From an uncultured Clostridia bacterium (GTDB taxonomy: Bacteria; Bacillota; Clostridia; TANB77; CAG-508): a stretch of DNA of 22,493 bases. The notes below the pieces were generated by a model. The model had not been told where the DNA came from and did no database searches. It worked only from the letters and a program-made list of their open reading frames with translations. Below are positions 7,207-15,735 of this stretch, in pieces; position 1 is the stretch's first letter; the number at the start of each line of letters is the position of its first letter. Made by a program: the position numbers and the translations under genes. Location: the NCBI GenBank assembly GCA_949746285.1, contig CATJZH010000153.1, forward strand, positions 1-22,493. The letters run 5' to 3'.

Positions 7207-9096
7207 ATGATTTTAGAAAAAGTTAATTATCCAGAAGACTTAAAAACTTTAAAAATAGAAGATAAAGAAATTTTAGCAGGAGAAATTAGAGAAAAAATAT
7301 TAAACACAGTATCTGAAACCGGTGGACATTTAGCTTCAAATTTAGGAGTAGTAGAACTTACAATAGCACTTCATAGTGTGTTTTATTCACCAATTGATAA
7401 AATAATCTGGGATGTAGGGCATCAAACTTATGTACATAAAATTCTAACAGGAAGAAAAGATAAATTAACTTCCTTAAGAAAAATGAATGGAATTGCAGGA
7501 TTTCCAAAAACAAATGAAAGTATATATGACAATTTTAATACAGGACATAGTAGTACATCAATATCTGTTGCACTTGGAATGGCTAGAGCAAGAGATATAA
7601 AAGGAGAAAATAATAAAATATTAGCTATTATAGGAGATGGAGCTTTAACTGGTGGAATGGCACTGGAAGCATTAAATGATGTTGGAAGTAGTAATACTAA
7701 TATGATAGTTATACTAAATGATAATGAAATGAGCATATCTAAAAATGTTGGTGGAATTTCTATGATGCTTTCAAAATTAAGAACTAAAAGTACATATGTA
7801 AAAGTTAATATAAAAGGAAAAAGAACAATAGCTAAAATACCATTTATAGGAAATAAAATAGTACGATTAGTACAAAAAGGAAAAAGAGGTATAAAACAAT
7901 TAGTTATTCCCAAAATGTATTTTGAAGATATAGGATTTAGATATCTAGGACCAGTAGATGGGCATGATATTGAAGCTTTAGAAAATATTTTGAATATATG
8001 TAAACAGCAAGAAGGTCCTATTTTAGTTCATGTAGTAACTAGAAAAGGAAAAGGATATAAACCAGCTGAAGAAACACCAGATAAATATCATAGTACATCA
8101 AAATTTAATATTAAAACTGGTGAAAAAGTAGGTAAAAAAACAAAAGATTATTCAAAAGTTTTTGGAGATAAATTAGTAAAGATTGCTAAAGATAACAAAA
8201 AAATAGTAGCGATAACAGCGGCAATGGCAGATGGAACAGGACTTTCTGGATTTTCAAAAAAATATCCTAAAAGATTTTTTGATGTAGGAATAGCAGAACA
8301 ACATGCTATTGGAATGGCTGCTGGAATGGCAAAAGCAGGACTAATACCAGTAGTTCCACTTTATTCTTCTTTTATTCAAAGAGCATATGATCAATTAGTT
8401 CATGATGTAGCAATACAAAATTTACCAGTAGTTATATGTGCAGATAGAGCTGGAATAGTTGGAAATGACGGAGAAACACATCAAGGACTATTAGATATGT
8501 CTTTTACAAATACAATACCGAATTTTACAATTATGGCACCAAAAGATTTTAATGAATTAGAAGAAATGTTAGAATTTTCAGTAAACTTACAAAAACCAGT
8601 TTTATTAAGATATCCACGTGGTACAGAAAGTATGAACTTTGGAAAAAGTAATCTAAATATTGAATATGGAAAGGCAGAAGTATTAGAAACTGGGAGAGAT
8701 GTAACAATAGTATCAATTGGAAAAATGGTATCCAGAGCTACAGAAGTTTCTAATATCTTAAAAGAAAGTGATATACAAACTACAGTAATAAATGCAAGAT
8801 TTTTAAAACCATTTGATGAAAAAACTTTGCTTGAAAATATAAATAATTTAATAGTTACAATTGAAGATGGAACAATAGTAGGCGGACTTGGAAGTAAGGT
8901 AGAAGAAGTTTTACAAGCGAATAAAATTCAAATTGATTTAGAAAAAATAGCTTATCCAGACAGTTTTATAAAGCATGGAAATGTTAATGAAATAGAGGAG
9001 AAATATGGACTAGATGCAAAATCTATTTCAGAAAATATAAAAGATATTTTAGAATTAAGTAAAATAAAGAAAATAACTAATATAAAGAAAAGGTAG
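7207..9096 (+). CDS. dxs: 1-deoxy-D-xylulose-5-phosphate synthase
   Basis: This enzyme condenses pyruvate and glyceraldehyde 3-phosphate using thiamine diphosphate, the first step of the MEP isoprenoid pathway, and also feeds thiamine and pyridoxal synthesis. At 629 residues it is full length. Seen are WDVGHQTYVHK near the N-terminus, GHSSTS (about 114), the cofactor-binding GDGALTGGMALEALN followed by LNDNEMSIS (from about 145), the transketolase central segment DVGIAEQHAIGMAAGMA (about 359), DRAGIVGNDGETHQG (about 413) and a transketolase C-terminal domain. The RBS AGGAG overlaps the stop of the upstream gene, and ylmH starts 5 bases after its stop, so it sits inside a tight operon. Confidence 0.96.
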   Translation: MILEKVNYPEDLKTLKIEDKEILAGEIREKILNTVSETGGHLASNLGVVELTIALHSVFYSPIDKIIWDVGHQTYVHKILTGRKDKLTSLRKMNGIAGFPKTNESIYDNFNTGHSSTSISVALGMARARDIKGENNKILAIIGDGALTGGMALEALNDVGSSNTNMIVILNDNEMSISKNVGGISMMLSKLRTKSTYVKVNIKGKRTIAKIPFIGNKIVRLVQKGKRGIKQLVIPKMYFEDIGFRYLGPVDGHDIEALENILNICKQQEGPILVHVVTRKGKGYKPAEETPDKYHSTSKFNIKTGEKVGKKTKDYSKVFGDKLVKIAKDNKKIVAITAAMADGTGLSGFSKKYPKRFFDVGIAEQHAIGMAAGMAKAGLIPVVPLYSSFIQRAYDQLVHDVAIQNLPVVICADRAGIVGNDGETHQGLLDMSFTNTIPNFTIMAPKDFNELEEMLEFSVNLQKPVLLRYPRGTESMNFGKSNLNIEYGKAEVLETGRDVTIVSIGKMVSRATEVSNILKESDIQTTVINARFLKPFDEKTLLENINNLIVTIEDGTIVGGLGSKVEEVLQANKIQIDLEKIAYPDSFIKHGNVNEIEEKYGLDAKSISENIKDILELSKIKKITNIKKR

Positions 9097-9101
9097 TAGC
9101 T

Positions 9102-9896
9102 ATGTTTGAAAAAGCAAAAAATAAGTATAAAGATGGCGAATATAAAATAACAGTAGCAAAAATGATAGATAAATATGAATTTTGCAAAACAAAAAATAAG
9201 ATAACTTATACAGATTTTTTAAATGTTTCAGAAATATCTATTATAAGTAAAATACTACAAGAAGAGCATATAGAAAATTATATTTTTTGGGGTGGAAAAT
9301 TAGAAACAGATAGAAGTATTTTAATGTTTTATCCAGACAAACTCTCAGAAGAAATGCTAGTTAAAAATTATGAAAAAATTTTTAAAGTTATTAGAATAAC
9401 TTTGCCTAATACTATAAAGTATGAACATAGAGAATTTTTAAGTGGAATAATGAAACTTGGAATAAAAAGAGAAAAATTTGGAGATATAATAGTAACAAAT
9501 TTTGGAGCAGATATTATAGTTCTTACAGAAATTTCTAAAATTTTATTAGAAGACTTAAAAACATTAACTAGATTTAAAAAATCTGATATTTCAATAAAAA
9601 ATATTGATGAATTAACTAAAATAGAAGTAGAATTCGAAAAAATAAATATAATAGTTTCTTCATTAAGATTAGATAATTTTGTTTCGGAACTTGCTAGATG
9701 TTCTAGAATTCAGTCACAGGAATTAATAAAAAGTGGAAAAGTATTTGTAAACTCTATAAATGAATTTAAATATTCAAAGAAAATAAATAATGGAGATATT
9801 ATAACAATAAGAGGAAGAGGAAAATTTATTTTTGAGTGTATTCAAAAGGAAACAAAAAATGGCAGATATTTATTAAATATAAAAAAATACAAATAA
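9102..9896 (+). CDS. ylmH: YlmH/RqcP2-like S4-domain RNA-binding protein
   Basis: This 264-residue protein has the N-terminal YlmH region (FYPDKL, then HREFLSGIMKLGIKREKFGDI, about 106-126) and a C-terminal S4 RNA-binding domain (about 186-245; RLDNFVSELARCSR, LIKSGKVFVN and NNGDIITIRGRGKF). In Firmicutes YlmH binds 50S-peptidyl-tRNA and takes part in rescue of stalled nascent chains alongside RqcH. It is often found in the division-gene cluster, but here it lies between dxs and cdd. It is co-transcribed with both, judging from the very short gaps. Confidence 0.9.
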   Translation: MFEKAKNKYKDGEYKITVAKMIDKYEFCKTKNKITYTDFLNVSEISIISKILQEEHIENYIFWGGKLETDRSILMFYPDKLSEEMLVKNYEKIFKVIRITLPNTIKYEHREFLSGIMKLGIKREKFGDIIVTNFGADIIVLTEISKILLEDLKTLTRFKKSDISIKNIDELTKIEVEFEKINIIVSSLRLDNFVSELARCSRIQSQELIKSGKVFVNSINEFKYSKKINNGDIITIRGRGKFIFECIQKETKNGRYLLNIKKYK

Positions 9897-9908
9897 AGGA
9901 GAAAGAAA

Positions 9909-10301
9909 ATGTTAAATTTAAATGATGATATTGTTTTAGCTACAAATATGAGAAAGAGAGCTCATGCTGATACTTCTAATTATACAGTAGGAGCAGTATT
10001 GCAAACTAAAAACGGAAAAAGATATACAGGATGTAATGTTGAAAACAATGGAATTCAAAGTATTTGTGCAGAGAGAGTGGCTTTTTGTAAAGCAATTTCA
10101 GAAGGAGAAACTGAATTTCAAAAAATTGTAGTAATTGGAGGTCAAAAAGATAAAGAACCAGAAGAATGTTTACCTTGTGGATATTGCAGACAATTTATGA
10201 ATGAATTTGTAGATAAAGATTTTAAAATTTATACAGTATATAATAATAAAATTGAAGAATATACTATGGAAGAATTATTACCACATTCTTTTAAATTTTA
10301 G
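9909..10301 (+). CDS. cdd: Cytidine deaminase
   Basis: This 130-residue zinc enzyme hydrolyses cytidine and deoxycytidine to uridine and deoxyuridine in pyrimidine salvage. Zinc and catalytic motifs are CAERVAF (Cys53, Glu55) and PCGYCRQ (Cys90, Cys93), with SNYTVGAV for substrate binding near 23-30. The size is that of the homotetrameric class. AAAGGAGAAAG precedes the ATG. It is the last gene of the operon and is followed by a strong terminator. Confidence 0.95.
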   Translation: MLNLNDDIVLATNMRKRAHADTSNYTVGAVLQTKNGKRYTGCNVENNGIQSICAERVAFCKAISEGETEFQKIVVIGGQKDKEPEECLPCGYCRQFMNEFVDKDFKIYTVYNNKIEEYTMEELLPHSFKF

Positions 10302-10359
10302 ATAATAGTGGAAAATGTTTGAATAAATCATAGAATAGACATTTTGTAGAACTAAATAA

Positions 10360-10395
10360 AAAAATAAAGGGACTTTATAGTCCCTTTATTTTTTT
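10360..10395. terminator. Bidirectional terminator between cdd and the convergent gene
   Basis: AATAAAGGGACT (10363-10374) and AGTCCCTTTATT (10379-10390) form a 12-bp stem with a 4-base loop. A-rich sequence lies on the left and T-rich on the right, so it can end transcription from both sides. It lies 3 bases from the stop of the minus-strand gene. Confidence 0.88.
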
Positions 10396-10397
10396 AT

Positions 10398-11684
10398 TTA
10401 ATAACGCTCATCATCATCTTTTACTTCTGAATTTTCATTTTCTTTCTCTGAAACTCTACTTGGCTTTTTAGATTTTAAATCATATTTTAAAGGATTACCA
10501 GAAGAATATTCAAATTCTGTTCCAGCTAAATGATTTATATCAGTATAAATATTTTCTAAATCTTCTAGTGATAATGAAGAATGATCTAAAGAATATTCAT
10601 GATCAAAACTATCTCTAATATCAGAATTAAAGTTTACTAAAGTAATGATTTCTTCTTCATTTTCATCTAAATAAGTAACTTGGCAAAAAGTTTGGTCTTG
10701 AGGATCATCTTTGCTTCCTAAAGTTCTATCATAACTAGTTTCAACTGAAACAACTTTATAATTTGGATTTTTTTCATTAAAGGCTTTAGTAACTAAATCA
10801 GACATTACATGGTCTATAGTTTCATCAAGATTTGTGCGAATATCATGTAGAGATTCATAGTCTGGCTCCACATCAGAACTTTTTACAATATTAATAGCAG
10901 TTCCTATATTTTCTAATTCTGATTTTGTAGTATCAGATACTAAAACTTCATAACCATTTTTTTCATTTTCTGTTGCAGAAAGATTAGAATATTCTAAATA
11001 GTTTTTACCAACTCCAATTCCAATTAAAGCTGTAGCTATAAGTGCACTTATAAACTTTTTTCTAGTTTTAGATTTATTTGTTTTATATTTGCTATTTTTT
11101 TCAATACTTCTTGCTTTTGATATATCAGCACCACAAGATTTTGGTGTAACTTGAATTAGTCGTTTATCTTGTGGAATAGCAGATGAATCTATATTGCTTA
11201 TTACTTTACTAGATTTTCTTAAAGTAGTAGAAGTTTGAAAAGATATTGCATTTAAAGTTTTTTTTGAAATATCATTATTAAATTCATCTATTTCTTTTGA
11301 AGAATTATTTGGTTTGAAAAAATCAGGGTCAACTATTTCACCATTAGAAATTATGGTTTGTGCTTCACCAGATTCGATAAAGTTTTTGAAAGAATTATTC
11401 AATTTGCGGTATTCAAAGAATCTTTGTGAAAAACCCTCAAATTTTTTAAATATATCTAATTCATCTTTTGAATAGTTATCTGCTTGTATAGATTCTAAAT
11501 CTCCAGAAGTAGCAAGTGATAATGGTTTAGAATACATTTCTACAATTTTATCTGCAGATTCGACAGAAGGGTTTAGATTAGCTAAATTTTTATATAATTC
11601 ACATAATTTTGAATAATAAAATACCTGTTTAGAATAAAGACTTTTTTGATAAGTTAATAAATTTCTTTGACAATTTAATTCCAT
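10398..11684 (-). CDS. Unrecognised single-pass membrane protein
   Basis: I do not recognise this 428-residue protein. The N-terminal 200 residues look cytoplasmic and helical, rich in Lys, Ser and Asn. A basic stretch KTNKSKTRKK (201-210) leads into one membrane helix (about 211-227), and the remaining 200 residues are acidic with no further membrane segment. By the positive-inside rule the C-terminal part should lie outside. The C-terminal 25 residues are highly charged and probably disordered. An upstream in-frame ATG (11699) exists, but GGAGGG lies between the two ATGs with proper spacing for ATG 11684, which is preferred. It is monocistronic, convergent to cdd and divergent from the phosphorylase gene. 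A sensor, anchor or anti-sigma-like role is possible, but no motif supports one. Confidence 0.8.
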   Translation of the reverse strand: MELNCQRNLLTYQKSLYSKQVFYYSKLCELYKNLANLNPSVESADKIVEMYSKPLSLATSGDLESIQADNYSKDELDIFKKFEGFSQRFFEYRKLNNSFKNFIESGEAQTIISNGEIVDPDFFKPNNSSKEIDEFNNDISKKTLNAISFQTSTTLRKSSKVISNIDSSAIPQDKRLIQVTPKSCGADISKARSIEKNSKYKTNKSKTRKKFISALIATALIGIGVGKNYLEYSNLSATENEKNGYEVLVSDTTKSELENIGTAINIVKSSDVEPDYESLHDIRTNLDETIDHVMSDLVTKAFNEKNPNYKVVSVETSYDRTLGSKDDPQDQTFCQVTYLDENEEEIITLVNFNSDIRDSFDHEYSLDHSSLSLEDLENIYTDINHLAGTEFEYSSGNPLKYDLKSKKPSRVSEKENENSEVKDDDERY

Positions 11685-11757
11685 TTTTATACCCTCCATA
11701 ATAAACTTATTATAATATAATTATTTCTTAAAAAAAGCATATTAACAAAAAGATAAT

Positions 11758-11797
11758 AAAAATGTAACAAAAATGTAATAAAACACAAAAAATGTAA
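11758..11797 (+). repeat. Three direct copies of AAAAATGTAA upstream of the phosphorylase promoter
   Basis: AAAAATGTAA occurs at 11758-11767, 11769-11778 and 11788-11797, all upstream of the -35 box at 11814. It could be a direct-repeat regulator site, but low-complexity A-rich DNA makes chance occurrence plausible. Confidence 0.4.
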
Positions 11798-11813
11798 AAA
11801 GATGACAAAACAA

Positions 11814-11842
11814 TTGACAAAAAAAATATTTTAATAGATAAT
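11814..11842 (+). promoter_or_regulatory. Promoter of the alpha-glucan phosphorylase gene
   Basis: A consensus -35 TTGACA (11814-11819), a 17-base spacer and GATAAT (11837-11842) lie about 55 bases before the ATG. Confidence 0.75.
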
Positions 11843-11902
11843 TATTAGTATGAATGACAAATGAAAATAAAATTTTTAAAATTACGAAGGAGGATATATA
11901 GA

Positions 11903-14464
11903 ATGTATATATTCAATAGAGTTACAGTAGTTCCACAATTACCAGAAAGAATAAATAAACTAGCAGAAGTATCAAATAATTTATGGTGGTCTTGGAATTC
12001 AGAATTTTTAAGACTATTTAAAATGATGGATTTAGATTTGTGGGAAAAAAGCGAAAAAAATCCAGTAAAATTTTTAAAAATGATAAGTCAAGAAAAGATA
12101 GAAGGGCTTGTTCATAATGAAGAATTCTTAAAAGAATATGATAAGGTAGTAGAGAATTTTGATAATTATATGAAAAGTAAAGATACTTGGTTTAGTAAAA
12201 AGTATCCAAATAATAAAGAAGATTTAATAGCATATTTTTCAGCAGAATATGGATTAGATGAAATAGTTCCAATTTATTCAGGTGGACTTGGAATATTATC
12301 AGGAGATCATTTAAAATCAGCTAGTGATTTGGGATTACCATTTATTGCTATAGGATTATTATATAAAAATGGATATTTCCATCAAAAAATAAATTCTAGA
12401 GGAGAGCAATGCTCAGAGTATCACAATATAGACTTATATAATTTACCAATATCACCAGTAAAAGATGAGAATAATAATGATGTTATTATAGATATTTTAT
12501 TAGATAATAGAACATTATATTTGAAATTATGGCAAATAAATGTAGGTAGAATAAAACTATATTTAATGGATTCAGATATAGAACAAAATGATGAAGACTT
12601 TAGAGGAATAACACTTCGCTTATATGGCGGAGATAAAGATATGAGAATACGTCAAGAAATAGTTTTAGGGATGGCAGGAGTAAAAGCTCTTAAAACATTG
12701 AATTATATGCCAACAGTATATCATATGAATGAAGGTCATTCATCTTTCTTAACATTACAACTTATAAAAGATTTAATGGAAGAGAAACAAATCTCTTTTG
12801 AAATGGCAAAAGAAATAGCTACTGTTCAAACAGTATTTACTACACATACACCAGTTCCAGCTGGAAATGATATTTTTGATATAAGTTTAATAGACAGATA
12901 TTTTAATGGATTTTGGAATAAACTAGGAATCTCAAGAGAAGACTTTTTGAAATTGGGTATGCCAGGAAACGATTTAGAGCCAGGATTTAATATGGGAATT
13001 TTAGCACTTAAAATTGCTGGAAAGAAAAATGGTGTAAGTAAGTTACATGGCGAAGTTTCAAGGGAATTATTTAGTGATGTATGGCCAAATATAGCAGAAG
13101 ATGAATCTCCAATTACTTATGTAACTAATGGAATTCATACATGTTCATGGCTTGCTCCAAATATAAAAGAACTATTTAATGAATATTTACCTCCATATTG
13201 GCAAGATAATATTGAATTAGAATCAACATGGGAAAAAATATATAATATTCCAAATGAAAAATTATGGGATGTACATGTTGAAAGAAAAGAAAAATTAATA
13301 AGAATGATTAAACAAAATATAACGCAAAGATATATTAATAGTGGAGTTGGGTATGACCAAATAGCAGAAATAGTAAATAATTTAAATCCAAGAGCATTGA
13401 CAATAGGATTTGCTAGAAGATTTGCAACATATAAAAGAGCAACTTTGATATTTAAAGATATAGCGAGATTAACACAAATATTAAGTGATGAAAAACGTCC
13501 AGTTCAATTAGTTTTCGCAGGAAAAGCACATCCACAAGATAAAGAAGGACAAGACTTAATAAAATATATTCATGAAATATCATTAATGCCACAATTTAAA
13601 GGAAAAATTTTTATATTAGAAAACTATAATATAGGTCTTTCAAGATATTTAATAAGCGGTGTAGATGTATGGTTAAACAATCCAAGAAGACCAATGGAAG
13701 CTTCTGGAACGTCTGGAGAAAAGGCATCAGTAAATGGAGTTGTAAACTTTAGTGTATTAGATGGCTGGTGGTGTGAAGGATATACAGGAACAAATGGATG
13801 GACAATTGGAACAAATGCAAGTTATGAATCATATGAAGAACAGGATAAAGCAGATAGCAATAGTTTATATCATACATTAGAAAATAAAATTATACCAGCA
13901 TATTATAATCAAGATAAAGATGGTGTTTCAAAAGAATGGCTTGCATATATGAAAAATTCTATAAAAACTACTGGTGGAAAATATAGTACAGCAAGAATGG
14001 TTACAGAATATGTGAAAGATTTATATATGCCACTTTGTAATTTAAGAAGAGAACATTTTGAAAGTTTAGAAGAAGTTGCAGGATTTACTGAGTGGAAGAA
14101 AAATGTAAGAGAAAATTGGGACAAAATAGAACTTATACAAGAAAAAAATGTAGATAATGCAAAAATGGTTGCAGGTTCGCAAATAACAGTAAATTGTGAA
14201 GTATATTTACCAAATATTGATGAGGAAAATACAGATATTCAAGTATATTTTGGTCAATTTTTAGATAATGGTACAGTAAGAAATGTATATACAGAAACAA
14301 TGAATAAAATATCAGAAAATAAGGATGAACATAAATATACTTATGAAGCTGTATTAGATTTAAAAACAGGAGGAAATTTTGGATATACATTTAGAGTTAT
14401 GCCGAAACATCCGATGTTAGTTGATTCAGAAAATTTAAATTTAGTAAAATGGATAACTAAATAA
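11903..14464 (+). CDS. glgP: Alpha-glucan (glycogen/maltodextrin) phosphorylase
   Basis: This GT35 enzyme of about 853 residues releases glucose 1-phosphate from alpha-1,4-glucans using pyridoxal phosphate. It belongs to the shorter alpha-glucan phosphorylase branch with a DUF3417-like N-terminus (PERINKLAEVSNNLWWSWN). Visible are AEYGLDEIVPIYSGGLGILSG (about 113-133), HMNEGHSS, TFTTHTPVPAGND-like text (VFTTHTPVPAGND) and the cofactor site EASGTSGEKASVNG, whose Lys (about 606) should bind PLP, followed by FSVLDGWWCEGY. An upstream in-frame ATG (11861) lacks an RBS. AAGGAGG (11887-11893) places the start at ATG 11903. No other glycogen gene lies nearby, and it has its own promoter and terminator. 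Confidence 0.95.
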   Translation: MYIFNRVTVVPQLPERINKLAEVSNNLWWSWNSEFLRLFKMMDLDLWEKSEKNPVKFLKMISQEKIEGLVHNEEFLKEYDKVVENFDNYMKSKDTWFSKKYPNNKEDLIAYFSAEYGLDEIVPIYSGGLGILSGDHLKSASDLGLPFIAIGLLYKNGYFHQKINSRGEQCSEYHNIDLYNLPISPVKDENNNDVIIDILLDNRTLYLKLWQINVGRIKLYLMDSDIEQNDEDFRGITLRLYGGDKDMRIRQEIVLGMAGVKALKTLNYMPTVYHMNEGHSSFLTLQLIKDLMEEKQISFEMAKEIATVQTVFTTHTPVPAGNDIFDISLIDRYFNGFWNKLGISREDFLKLGMPGNDLEPGFNMGILALKIAGKKNGVSKLHGEVSRELFSDVWPNIAEDESPITYVTNGIHTCSWLAPNIKELFNEYLPPYWQDNIELESTWEKIYNIPNEKLWDVHVERKEKLIRMIKQNITQRYINSGVGYDQIAEIVNNLNPRALTIGFARRFATYKRATLIFKDIARLTQILSDEKRPVQLVFAGKAHPQDKEGQDLIKYIHEISLMPQFKGKIFILENYNIGLSRYLISGVDVWLNNPRRPMEASGTSGEKASVNGVVNFSVLDGWWCEGYTGTNGWTIGTNASYESYEEQDKADSNSLYHTLENKIIPAYYNQDKDGVSKEWLAYMKNSIKTTGGKYSTARMVTEYVKDLYMPLCNLRREHFESLEEVAGFTEWKKNVRENWDKIELIQEKNVDNAKMVAGSQITVNCEVYLPNIDEENTDIQVYFGQFLDNGTVRNVYTETMNKISENKDEHKYTYEAVLDLKTGGNFGYTFRVMPKHPMLVDSENLNLVKWITK

Positions 14465-14489
14465 AGAACAAAAGAGGACATTTTATATA

Positions 14490-14527
14490 AAAAACGTTCA
14501 TAGAAATAATTTTATGAGCGTTTTTTT
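14490..14527 (+). terminator. Rho-independent terminator after glgP
   Basis: AAAAACGTTCATA (14490-14502) pairs with TATGAGCGTTTTT (14513-14525), with one G-U pair, around a 10-base loop and with a T run at the end. Confidence 0.85.
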
Positions 14528-14627
14528 AGTGTTTTAATAAATTGATTAATAGCTTGATACAACAAGTTTTTTTTGTTACTAGTTTTAAAAATCAAATTTA
14601 AAATTTTGAAAAAAATAAAAAAAGTAC

Positions 14628-14656
14628 TTTACAAATTAAAATTATGGTGCTATAAT
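14628..14656 (+). promoter_or_regulatory. Strong promoter of the small secreted-protein cluster
   Basis: TTTACA (14628-14633), a 17-base spacer and consensus TATAAT (14651-14656) with an extended TG at 14648-14649. The predicted transcription start is near 14663, immediately before the first palindromic site. Confidence 0.75.
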
Positions 14657-14662
14657 CTCAAA

Positions 14663-14977
14663 CAAGTTAAATATTTTTAACTGCAATTTATATCAAATCA
14701 ATCTAAAGAAAGTAAATATTATTCTAATATTTATAAATTTCCAGATTATTAAAAATTAAAAAATAAAAAGAGTTTTTTGTTGCACCCCAAGCACAATTAA
14801 TAGACTTCTTCTATTAGTATTTTACTTTGAACTGCTTAAATTTTAAGCAAATACAAATTCAAAGTTTTAAATTTAATTCAAAAAAGTGATAGTTTATTTT
14901 ATGCCCCTAAAATAATTATACAGATATAAAGCAAGTTAAAAATATTTAACTTTATTAAAAAAAGGAGGTTTTATAAA
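14663..14977 (+). promoter_or_regulatory. Long structured 5' leader with paired palindromic sites
   Basis: The 315-base stretch between the promoter and the first cluster gene has no open reading frame I can support. It holds two perfect dyads of the form AGTTAAA-N4-TTTAACT, at 14665-14682 and 14934-14951. They are exact reverse complements of each other (19 bases with one flanking base: 14664-14682 and 14934-14952). Between them are hairpins at 14798-14816 (TAATAGA/TCTATTA), 14834-14848 (GCTTAA/TTAAGC) enclosed by ACTTTGAA/TTCAAAGT (14824-14831 and 14858-14865), and two C-rich loops (ACCCCAA near 14784-14790, TGCCCC near 14911-14916). It does not match a riboswitch consensus I know. It could be a regulatory leader, or the dyads could be operators. 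Confidence 0.55.
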
Positions 14978-15532
14978 ATTAAGAAAAATATTGGATTATT
15001 ATTTTTTTTTATTATACTAATAACAGTATTTATACTAGGTTCTATGTTTGAAAAAAGAATAGTAGTAACCAATAATATTGCAAAATGGTCTTTTAATTCT
15101 AATAATGAACAAGTTGTTATAAATTTGACTAATGAAAAAATAGCTCCAGGTTCAAATGGTAGTTTTGAAATAGAAATAGATGCGAGTGGAGCTGAAACTG
15201 CGATTGAATATCAAATAATTGTAGTAAATGAAAAAAATATTCCAGATAAGTTTAATTTTTATGCTGAACTTAAAAATGAACATGATGAAATTATAAATAA
15301 AACCGAAGAATATAGTTCTTTTTCAAATTTAGCATCTAATTGTTTATATGGAACTATTAAACCTGAGCAAGGAAATCCAAAACAAACAATAGAAGTATAT
15401 TGGTATTGGGAATTTGATGAAGAAGATAATAGCAATATAGATCAAAATAATGGAACCCTAGTTTATGATGAGTATGGTAATTCTTCATTAGAATGTAGTT
15501 TAGATATTGAAATTGTAGGAAAACAAATTTAA
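14978..15532 (+). CDS. TasA/camelysin-like anchored extracytoplasmic protein, apparent ATT start
   Basis: From ATG 15044 the protein would be 162 residues but would lack any export signal. The same frame is open upstream to a TAA at 14927. An ideal SD AAAGGAGG (14961-14968) sits 9 bases before ATT 14978, and no ATG, GTG or TTG lies in that interval. Starting at ATT adds 22 residues, a basic KK plus a membrane segment (GLLFFFIILITVFIL), giving about 184 residues. The exported part contains NIAKWSFN, IAPGSNGSFEIEIDASG, a Cys in NCLYGTIKPEQ and YWYWEF. From memory this resembles the TasA/camelysin-like secreted beta-sandwich proteins of Clostridia. First gene of a cluster behind a long leader. 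The export segment is seen; the function is unknown. Confidence 0.68.
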   Translation: MKKNIGLLFFFIILITVFILGSMFEKRIVVTNNIAKWSFNSNNEQVVINLTNEKIAPGSNGSFEIEIDASGAETAIEYQIIVVNEKNIPDKFNFYAELKNEHDEIINKTEEYSSFSNLASNCLYGTIKPEQGNPKQTIEVYWYWEFDEEDNSNIDQNNGTLVYDEYGNSSLECSLDIEIVGKQI

Positions 15533-15629
15533 TTATCCAATAAATACAAAAGAAAAGTAAATTACCTTTTTATAAAATTATACAAAAGAATGAAAATCTT
15601 ATAAAACTTTATATATTAAAATTGTTTTA

Positions 15630-15655
15630 AAGTGGCATTAAGCCAGATGCCACTT
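15630..15655 (+). other. 9-bp hairpin between the first two cluster genes
   Basis: AAGTGGCAT (15630-15638) and ATGCCACTT (15647-15655) pair perfectly around an 8-base loop. The following sequence is AT-rich but not a clean T tract. It may be a weak terminator, an attenuator that lowers expression of the later genes, or a processing hairpin. Confidence 0.5.
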
Positions 15656-15735
15656 ATAAATTTAAATTTTGTATTAAGAGTAAGTATGTAATATTTTTAA
15701 TAGAAAATTTAAAATAATTAGAAAGAAGTGGTCAA

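Noticed and set aside
7428..7913. A 161-codon minus-strand frame opposite dxs
   Set aside because: Antisense shadow of dxs, with hydrophobic low-complexity translation and no RBS.
11685..11699. Upstream ATG of the unrecognised membrane protein (five extra residues)
   Set aside because: The GGAGGG needed for initiation at 11684 overlaps this ATG; no RBS is seen upstream of it.
11861..11902. Upstream ATG giving 14 extra residues for the phosphorylase
   Set aside because: AAGGAGG at 11887-11893 lies within the extension, and the family N-terminus begins at MYIFNRVT.
14663..14977. c-di-GMP, preQ1 or other known riboswitch in the long leader
   Set aside because: I could not find the conserved core sequences of these classes; only unclassified hairpins are visible.
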